From NCBI GenBank assembly GCA_033675265.1, contig JAUJYZ010001396.1, positions 1 through 64,000 on the forward strand: 64,000 nucleotides of DNA, in the 5' to 3' direction. The DNA is from Actinostola sp. cb2023 (Eukaryota > Cnidaria > Anthozoa > Actiniaria > Actinostolidae). Position 1 is the stretch's first letter, and each line of letters opens with the position of its first letter. Below, in pieces: positions 56,031 through 64,000 of this stretch. A model generated the notes under the pieces. That model made no database searches. It saw nothing but the letters and a program-made list of their open reading frames with translations, and was not told the origin of the DNA. The translations under genes were made by a program, and so were the position numbers.

Positions 56031-58954
56031 TGTGTCAAAGGTTTCAAAGTTTTAGGATTATTATTAAACTCACCGGCCAAAGGTTTGAGTATAGGTTGGC
56101 TTGCACGGCCGTGTTTACGTTCAGTGTGAGTTGAGTATTACTGAAGTTGTTGGTAAAAGAAGTTCACAACTTTTTTTTTCTAATTAAGGAAATTCTACTT
56201 CGAAGAACGCGAAGTGATTGAAGAATTGAATCAAAAACAGGTTGGTTTGCTCTGAGTGAATGAAAGCAGGAGAGTTTGAAAATAAATTAAATACTGATAT
56301 TGTTTTGGTCCGTTGAGTCAATAAGAGATGGCAAGTATTAAATAAACGATGGGACGTTTCCAAGAGAATAGAGAGATCAATAATTCAGCAACCACTTTTA
56401 GTAAGTTAAAAAAAGTTGCTTGCTTCGTAAGGCTTGTTTACAGATATTCTCGTGAATAATCAGTACTATATTATCTAATTCAGTTATGGTGTAATACGTT
56501 AGTAAGCTCTCCTTTCACCGGCTTGCCGGCTCCACTTCACTCGCTTCCCGAAGGTCCCCCGGTACCGGTCGCCTGCCTGCCTGCCTGCCTGACCTTTCGT
56601 CTGTCTGTCCTCTTTCTCTTTAAAATTTGCCGTCCGTCTCTTTGTATGTCAGTCTGATCTGAGAATCAGTCGGGCAACCGATTTCTTCAGTCGATCACAA
56701 CAGAAATAATAAAATATCAGCGCGATTGGTTGATCAATAAAAATCACTGCATAAGGTTTATATTTTATTTCTATCGGTAGGTGTAGAAGATTTCGTTTTA
56801 GCCTATTAAAAATACATGTGTAAAATAAAACACACTATCGTCACCTTCATAATACCTACTCTACAGTAACTTATAATAGGCCGCTTTCCATGTGGCCGCG
56901 CGCGCCGGGAATCAAGCGGCCGCCATCTCTCAATTTTCAGGCCCAGACAGACAGGACTCTTATTAAAAATCTGCAGCGGACAGACAGACCGATCTGTAGG
57001 GTCAAACTATGTCCAGTTGCAGAACTCGTCGACTTTCATTTCCCTCGTGAATCGACGACTGAGGCCGAGGATAACTGAGCACCGATGTACATGCAACGTT
57101 ACTCTGGCCTGCGAATAAATTACTGGTTGTTTATAGCTAGTGTTGATGTCATAAATGTTTGAAACCCATTCGTGTGTATGAGTAATGCATGGCAGTCGAA
57201 GCAGAGAAAATATAGTCAGTCGGGAAATATTTACCTTCAAGTTCGAGCTAATTTTAAACTTCTGCGTCGTTTTAAGATTTGGTTTACCTTCAAATCCGAA
57301 CTAAACCCAACTTTTGGCTTTTCCGATTGAAGACGATCTTCTTTATCAGTTTATCATGGTATCTTTAGTACTTATTGGCGTTTAGCCGAAGAATTGCCAA
57401 AGACGGCCGGGTTTTCGCTATGTGTAGCCGAACGCAACGCGGGTTGTTTTTGTATTCACATCCCGCTCGATCCGATAGCAGGTTGTAATAAATATTCTGA
57501 CAACAGATTTGGATTTAGCCGAGTCTTCTTAATCCTCTAGGGCGCAATTTGATTCCCGTCTCACATTTTCCAGCTTTTTTCTCTTTTCCTGTTTCTAACC
57601 TACAAAGCGAATGATTCTGTTTTGACTAGTTCGATAACATAATTGAGGTTTGTAAATTATTTGATCTCATCGAAATGAGTTTTTTGGGGACGGTTTTTTT
57701 GTTTATGGCATCCCACTGTGGGGCAGTGCTTTTAAACTCGCTCAAAACAATCATGAAAACAGCTTCGTGACCGCCAATATAATTTTCCAAAAATCTCTTT
57801 TTTTTTCCCCTGATGAAGACTTTAAGAAATTTTAAAAATACTAAGTGCTTAGTTCCTATTACTTGTCGTTCCACAGTCCTTCCCCAACGGATATTCCTAA
57901 TTCACACTAGTCTAGCCTCTCCTGAATTAACCAAATCAATTATAGTTAAACACTAAAGCCCCAATACAATCAGCCCTCTGTTCAGTGTAGTGTTTGGAAA
58001 CGTAAAAGAAGATTTTTACCTTGGAAAATACTTACATTGGCTTTTGAGGATTCATTGGCTCGTCCAGGCTGTGAGTCTCGGTCGAACTCTCTGACTGAAC
58101 TCCGGGTTGAATGTTTAATTAATAGAGCGTATTAGTAGCTTAGTCGAACCTGCAAACTGGGAACTCAGACGTATAGAGCGTTATATTGAACCTCAAATTG
58201 ACGCCTTGAATAATACGAAAACATCACTTTCCAATTGACAATTCAAGCAGGTGACCCGAGTTTCACTTCACCCGAGATGTGATAATGGCAACTTTGTCTA
58301 GAACTTCATCAAACATTTAGTAGAATTTCAAGCAGTCTTCAAGCGATTGTAGCAGGTATGCATTCAATTGGTAGTTATTGTCAGGAACGTGCAAATAGCT
58401 TAGCAATGAGCTTAGTTGACAAATGAATAAATGTGTAAAGACGATTCTGTTTTTACACTCTGGCCACTCTCTTTACACCGAGCCGCTGATGACGATTCTA
58501 CAGTAACTCGGTTTTGTAAATGCGTTGATGCGCGGCTTAGTGATAATCCTCTGGTACTAGTGACAATAAAGACCCCATCGGGGATCGGAGGGTACTCGGG
58601 TATAAGAATGACGGGGATGCCTTGTGGGGGATTTGGAATATTGGTACTGATTTTGGGGTCAAATTTTTTAGAGGAATTGTTTGGTAGCAAGCTTTTGCCA
58701 AATACTTTTTAAGGGTAAAATGGACTTTTTGAAGGGTGTTACGTTACGGATTGAGTTTTAGCCGTATTGGACTTTTTGGGGGGATTATCATTTTGGTTTT
58801 ATTCGCACCTGGGATAGACCTTGTCTACCAGTTGTGTTCATTTAGCATTGTTGTGATGTACAATGTTCGAGGAAACCGGTTGAGCGTAAATAGTAGTATC
58901 CTGCAGTGAGTGATACATTGGCATCAACATTGTTTACATTGGAACCTCTCCCGA
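56031..58954. other. Long stretch without a recognised gene
   Basis: Includes a GCCTGCCTGCCTGCCT run at about 56571 and a CpG-rich patch (GGCCGCGCGCGCCGGGAATC) at about 56893 that might be a promoter. ORFs here (for example 56890-57078 and 58431-58712) have no family match. Confidence 0.4.
58036..58130 (-). other. Possible non-coding 5' exon of the Kv channel gene (left end defined by a donor)
   Basis: A strong minus-strand donor (CCAAT followed by GTAAGTATTTTCC) sits at 58035 and could splice to the acceptor-like CCTAG just upstream of the Kv start at about 53683. The upstream limit is arbitrary. No other minus-strand gene in between would use it. Confidence 0.2.
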
Positions 58955-59440
58955 CCACCTTGTTTAAGCGACCACCTTGTTTAAGCGACCACCTTGTGTT
59001 TGCGACAACCTTGTATGAGCGACAACCTTGTTTAAGCGACCACCTTGTTTAAGCGACCATCTCTTAAGAGTGACCATCTCCTATAAGCGACCACCTTGTG
59101 TAAGCGACCACCTTGTGTAAGCGACCACCTTGTGTTTGCGACAACCTTGTGTAAGCGACCACCTTGTGTAAGCGACCATCTTGTTTAAGCGACCATCTCT
59201 TAAGAGTGACCATCTCCTATAAGCGACCACCTAGTTTAAGCGACCACCTTGTGTAAGCGACCACCTTGTTTAAGCGACCATCTTTTAAGAGTGACCATCT
59301 CCTATAAGCGACCACCTTGTTTAAGCGACCACCTTGTGTAAGCGACCACCTTGTGTAAGCGACCACCTTGTTTAGGCGACCACCTTGTGTAAGCGACCAC
59401 CTTGTGTAAGCGACCACCTTGTTTAAGCGACCACCTTTTA
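58955..59440. repeat. 17-bp minisatellite (TAAGCGACCACCTTGTT)
   Basis: About 28 copies with TTGTT/TTGTG variants and interspersed ACCATCTCTTAAGAGTGACC blocks that form a higher-order unit. The unit matches inner sequence of the CAGTCGAACCTCC element at 54277. Confidence 0.93.
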
Positions 59441-60876
59441 GTTAGTGAAAAAATTCGGCCATCTCATTTTGAATGTCACTCACCGCAATGTTCTTGTTTA
59501 GTTCGGTTCATGAAGAATGTGGATGCAAATAGAAACTCCCATGATCCTTCAGGGTCGCACCTTTCGCCATATAAGCCCACTACAGACACTATCTAGTTTT
59601 ATTATTACAGACACTGTCTAGTTTTATTATTACTATTATTACCACTGTCGCTGTACCTTATATATACCATGTTTTTCAATATTTATTCCAATTCAAGTTT
59701 TAGAGATATCAAACATAAATACATCAAATAAAAAGTTGATAATTGAACAAATAATAATAATAATTGTATTCTTATATAGCGCATTACTTTTAGGTAATTA
59801 AGTAATCTTATTCAATTTTTATTGTAAAGCGTTAAAAACTCAATGCGCTTTACAATAAAAATTGAATAAGAGAAGCAAATAAGAAAAGCAGTGGGAAAGG
59901 ACTAGAAAGGAACATGGGAACCATACTACGCTAGTCCACCCAACAATTAATAAAGTACAGTATTATTCATTGGAATCAATTTGAGTAAAGAAACGGGAAC
60001 AGCGTCCTAGTGGAACAACTGCGTAATGATGACGCTACAACGACGGGGTTTAATGAAGACGCTGTATTTTTATTAAACATTGATAAACTTAATATACATC
60101 ACGTATGGGATAAACATCAACTTTGGCTGACGAAATGATATTTTACTATTGAAGTTAGTTTCTTTTCCTTTTCTTCAAATGTTTGGATATTAATTTAAAC
60201 ATTTTCCTTGAGATGGGAATAGAGTTAGTTAGAAATAGTTTATTTCGGTGCTATATGAACCGTGCCAATATTTTGGACCTTCAAAATAAATTTAAATTGA
60301 TGCTGTATCAATTAACCTATTTCGCAACGTATCCGATCCAAGCACAAAACCAGTATTTTGATCGGATGCGACACGTACAAGCTAAACTGTCGAGAGCGCG
60401 TAATATCAGTGTCAGTCTACCGTAATCCCGGGGGGAGAGGGGGAGGTACTACCATATCTAAGTGGCATGGGTGTGTGCCGTCAAGTTCATCAAATTGCAC
60501 TTCAAAAGGATGATAAGTTAGTTATCAGGATGTGAAAATCGACTTTGCCGAAATCGAAATGCCGGTCATGGTTCAGAGGTCTGGACAGCACCCTCCCCAC
60601 CCCCCTAAATCATGGTGAGTATCTCCTCCCCCAGGACCTTAATACCACACAAGATAAGTTATTCTATCATTCTTGCATGCTATAGCTATATCGACGAAAC
60701 TTGGAGCGTTTTCAAATCAACACTTCCATTATTTAAACTGTTTGGAGGTAATTTGATAAACGATGGCGAGTGATTTGAAACGATGTCTTTGAAGGCGGAA
60801 TTCCCTGCAAATAAAGAGAGTACTAACGTTAGTTGGCAGCGAACACGAATTATCTTCTGCGCATGCGTCTCTTTCC
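59441..60876. other. No gene recognised; one strong hairpin
   Basis: 59809-59871 is a hairpin (TTATTCAATTTTTATTGTAA / TTACAATAAAAATTGAATAA) with AAGCG at the neck, beside TATATAGCGCATT, as in 3' ends of invertebrate repeats. A plus-strand ORF at 60183-60425 has no match. Confidence 0.5.
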
Positions 60877-60964
60877 AACCTCGTTCCCAGGACCTCTTCT
60901 CGCTCTATTTTATCGTCCGGCATTTTGAGAATAGCGAGAAGAGAGGGCCCTGGGGACGAGGTTG
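60877..60964. mobile_element. Short palindromic element with CCAACCTCGTTCCCAG ends
   Basis: CCAACCTCGTTCCCAGGACC and GGCCCTGGGGACGAGGTTGG enclose CTCTTCTCGCTATT and its complement. Confidence 0.7.
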
Positions 60965-61354
60965 GTCTCTTTCGTATTTTGTTCTCCTCCACAGTCCCCT
61001 TCTTCCAAAAAAGTAAAGGGATCCCAGAGGGGATGGAGGTTGTGAACGGAGAAATTTATTCCTCACTGCTTCCTCTACCGGGAACCCTGTGTGAAATAAG
61101 TAGAACCAATCTCCCTCTTTTTCCTTTAACACAGGTATACCAAACCACAAAAAGAAGAGGACGGTTGGAGGGAATATCCTGCGGTATGGCTATCGTGATT
61201 GGTTAATGTAGATAAATAGCATCCAATCACAATTCACTGTATTGAACAAGATGGCGGCTTGTACATTTAGCCGCAGTCCTTTGCGCGAGTAAAATCATAT
61301 CAAGATCATTAGAACGGTTGTAATTTCAAACGTAGCATGAAGCTGTTGCCTGTT

Positions 61355-61945
61355 TTAATTTACCTTCGGAGTAATTAACGTCAACGCGATTGGTTCGTTG
61401 AGAGGAATTACATAACTAATTTACCTTCGGAGTAATTAACGTCCAAACACGATTGGTTCGTTGAGAGGAATTACTAACTAATTTACCTTCGGAGTAATTA
61501 ACGTCCAAACACGATTGGTTCGTTGAGAGGAATTACATAACTAATTTACCTTCGGAGTAATTAACGTCCAAACACGATTGGTTCGTTGAGAGGAATTACT
61601 AACTAATTTACCTTCGGAATAATTAACGTCAATGCGATTGGTTCGTTGAGATGAATTACATAACTAATTTACCTTCGGAGTAATTAACGTCCAAACACGA
61701 TTGGTTCGTTGAGAGGAATTACTAACTAATTTACCTTCGGAGTAATTAACGTCCAAACACGATTGGTTCGTTGAGAGGAATTACATAACTAATTTACCTT
61801 CGGAGTAATTAACGTCCAAACACGATTGGTTCGTTGAGAGGAATTACATAACTAATTTACCTTCGGAGTAATTAACGTCCAAACACGATTGGTTCGTTGA
61901 GAGGAATTACATAACTAAATTACCTTCGGAGTAATTAACGTCCAT
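61355..61945. repeat. 63-bp minisatellite that includes the GPCR stop codon
   Basis: Ten copies of a 60-63-bp unit containing TTACCTTCGGAGTAATTAAC and CGATTGGTTCGTTGAGAG. The rightmost copy encodes the last residues of the GPCR (DVNYSEGNLVM) and its TAA on the minus strand; the other copies lie in the 3' flank. Two length classes exist (with or without CAT). Confidence 0.9.
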
Positions 61946-64000
61946 GGATCCACAATCCTCCAGCGATTTAGTCCTCGATCTCAACCTTGAATTGCTCCTC
62001 AAATTCTTTTCAGGTGTCACCAAGACAATATACACTTTCGGCGCGAAGATAAACACTAGAATGGTAGTAGCACTAAGTATCAAGCTAAAACACACCGCCA
62101 ATGCTTCGTAACCCCCTCCCATCCCAAAATACATCGGGAGGAAGGCGATCCATACGACGCATGTCGTGTACATGCAGAAACCAATGAACTTGGCCTCGTT
62201 GAAGTTTAATGGCGTTTTACGTGTATAGAACGCATAGTACGTGCATAACAGTATGAGTACCACGTTGTAGCAGAGTTGAACAACTACGCTTATGGTATCG
62301 ACTCCGCACGTGATCAGGACATACTCGGAGTAAGTGTAGAGTAATTTAGTCTTCGGGACGACGAGAAGTAGTTCTGCCAAAGCGATGCCAACTTGAGGGA
62401 ACAAGACTAGCGTTGTGATGACCAGTTGAGATTTGGGGCTGATGTACGAGGGGGACTTGGTCCCACTGAAGATGCGCGCAATTCTATTGGTCTTCACGAG
62501 TAATGACGAGTAACAAAGACAAAAGGCAAATCCTGTGCCAAACCTACGCAATCCGCACAATGCAGCGGTTGGCATCACGACTCTGACAAACGCCAACACG
62601 TAGCAAAGAATAATCCCGAGGAGAAGTATGGCCGACAGTTCCCTCCCAGCCGCCATGATCAGCGGTGTTTTCATGAATTTTACAAAGACAACGATGACGA
62701 ATAGCGTTGCCAATAAGCCAATCCCTGAGCAGGTGGAAATAATAGTGAGCCACACTGGCGCCAAATATTGCGTTGGTAACTTCTCGCAGCCGTCGAAGAT
62801 GGAGTTCGGCTTTTGGCCGAGAGGGCACTGGGTACAAGTGTACTCATCTTTCGGATATTGAGCCTTCTCGCAGGGTACACATGACCAGCAGCATTTTACT
62901 TCGCGTATGCGCCGAACGTATCCTGGTTGACAAGGGATCCCACATTGAGAGTCGCCGTGAGAAAATACAAGTATGTCTCTATCGATGTCAAGCTTGCCTT
63001 CAATCCAGCTTCCAACTCGTTGGTAAACCACGGAAGTCTTTTTCTTTTTAAACTGTAAAATGTCGTATTTGCCTTCGGTGTCTCCATTTTTATTAAACTT
63101 GATCGTCCCGTTGGTGCCGTTGAACGTCACGTTGCGCAAGTACGATAGCAACGTAGGGCGTGGCGTATCTTTCATGCGTCACACAGCCCAGGCTTCCCGC
63201 CACACACATCCTGGTGAAGGTTGTTCAGGGCGTGTCCAAAAGCCGCAATTGCGTCAATCACAAACGAAACCTTGGAGTCATAGTTCCGGTAGGAGTCGTA
63301 AGACTCGTTTCCATAACAACGAGTTTTGAATCCTGAAACGGAAGTATTACCCAATCGACACCGGAAGTGATTCTGCCAGTATTCTCTAAACCATGGATTT
63401 CGCGTGTTGTCGTTCGGAGTCAGATTAAAGAAATGGTCGTAAAATGGTTTGAGACGTTCGCGGTTGGTTTTCAGTTCGATAGTAATGGCGCCATCGGCGA
63501 CATCCTCGACCCCAACGAGGTGATTGTACTTTGAGCCCCAGAAGTCCGAGGCCACCCAGATGAAGTGTCTGGTGAGGTTTTGGCGTTTAGCCGCTGACAG
63601 AACCTTTCGCACGTCTTCGCTATTGCAAAACAAGACGACAACTCGTACGCTTGGCTTTCTTTTAAAACTGATAAAAATATTATCGAAATCGTCTCTGGTC
63701 ATCTTGGATTTTAACTGATATCGGTAGACAGTGCAGATATTCGCATTCGACGCAGACTCGTCAAAGCTTCGGATTCCCCCTTCGCCATAACTACCGCGTG
63801 AATTGATGGCAAACACCGCTGACCAGTTCATGGCCTTGATGATGTCTACCATCGCCTGGGCCTGGTACGAGTCCGGTGGGACGGTACGCAGAAAGTAGTC
63901 AAACCTGTTTTTCTCGCTCAATTCAGAGCTCGTCGCTGAGTAGCTGACCTGAGGTACGTGAAATAGTCTCAACAGACTGGCGACCTTCAAAATAACAAAA
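61907..64000 (-). CDS. Metabotropic glutamate receptor-like class C GPCR, 5' end beyond the window, one frame break
   Basis: The frame is open from the right edge to a TGA at 63172, and a second frame runs 63175-61907. Together they match an mGluR missing its N-terminus: part of the Venus-flytrap domain, then the nine-cysteine domain (CGIPCQPGY, KCCWSCVPC, CTQC, DGC), then seven helices ending FAPKVYIVLVTPEKN, with NFNEAKFIGFCMYTTC between TM5 and TM6. Ligand residues of mGluR1 appear conserved: Thr in YSATS, Asp in VPPDS, Tyr in GSYGEGG, Asp in ASDFW, and Lys in the restored A-M-K. Glutamate or a close amino acid is a likely ligand (inference). The cytosolic tail is only about 30 residues, and its last 11 come from a minisatellite unit. 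The break lies at GACGCATGAAAG, where one base appears missing between GC and ATG. Confidence 0.88.

Noticed and set aside
58412..58712. Overlapping ORFs of about 93 codons on both strands
   Set aside because: No domain, and both strands open over the same stretch, as expected by chance.
60183..60425. 80-codon plus-strand ORF
   Set aside because: No similarity recognised, no splice context, AT-rich flank; a chance ORF is as likely.

Overview
The window is eukaryotic. Genes are split by GT-AG introns, protein families are animal ones, and much of the DNA is minisatellite, trinucleotide repeat and short inverted-repeat (MITE-like) transposon. An intronless Shaker-type K+ channel, a class C GPCR with few introns, an intron-rich LRRC9 and MITE ends of the cut-and-paste kind suggest a marine invertebrate, most likely an anthozoan cnidarian (sea anemone or coral). 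That assignment is inference. I saw no tRNA, rRNA, CRISPR or prokaryotic operon.

Layout. (1) 421-23564, minus: a near-complete LRRC9 gene, rebuilt here as 23 coding exons (997 codons) plus one alternative first exon; its 3' end lies beyond the left edge. One exon-intron boundary has been amplified into about 58 tandem 95-bp copies (1.9-7.4 kb), and one LRR exon into five 85-bp copies. (2) 24034-25359 and 31131-35123, plus: tandem duplicates of an enoyl-CoA hydratase/isomerase-family gene. The first has a mitochondrial presequence; the second has lost it and starts just after a MITE. (3) 25.9-34.5 kb: a MITE-dense stretch in which paralogous sequences show empty and filled insertion sites. (4) 36966-48169, minus: a PHF7/G2E3-like chromatin E3 ligase gene in 8 exons, with a 33-bp minisatellite in its last intron and a LINE nested in a MITE in another. 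A possible divergent first exon lies at 48634. (5) 49.3-52.2 kb: three tandem arrays (101, 22 and 87 bp). (6) 52253-53662, minus: an intact Kv (Shaker-like) channel in one exon. (7) 53.7-61.3 kb: AT array, MITEs, a 17-bp array and no recognisable gene. (8) 61907-64000, minus: a metabotropic glutamate receptor-like class C GPCR, cut by the right edge, whose last codons run into a 63-bp minisatellite.

Two themes stand out. First, tandem arrays here repeatedly arise from, or abut, coding ends (LRRC9 exons 5 and 21, GPCR C-terminus, Kv 3' flank), so gene ends seed minisatellites, some carrying intact splice sites. Second, three genes that otherwise look functional carry single-base reading-frame breaks (LRRC9 exon 22, twice and compensating; PHF7-like exon 5; the GPCR ligand domain). 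Consensus base errors are the simplest explanation, but real lesions cannot be excluded. The genes do not form one pathway.
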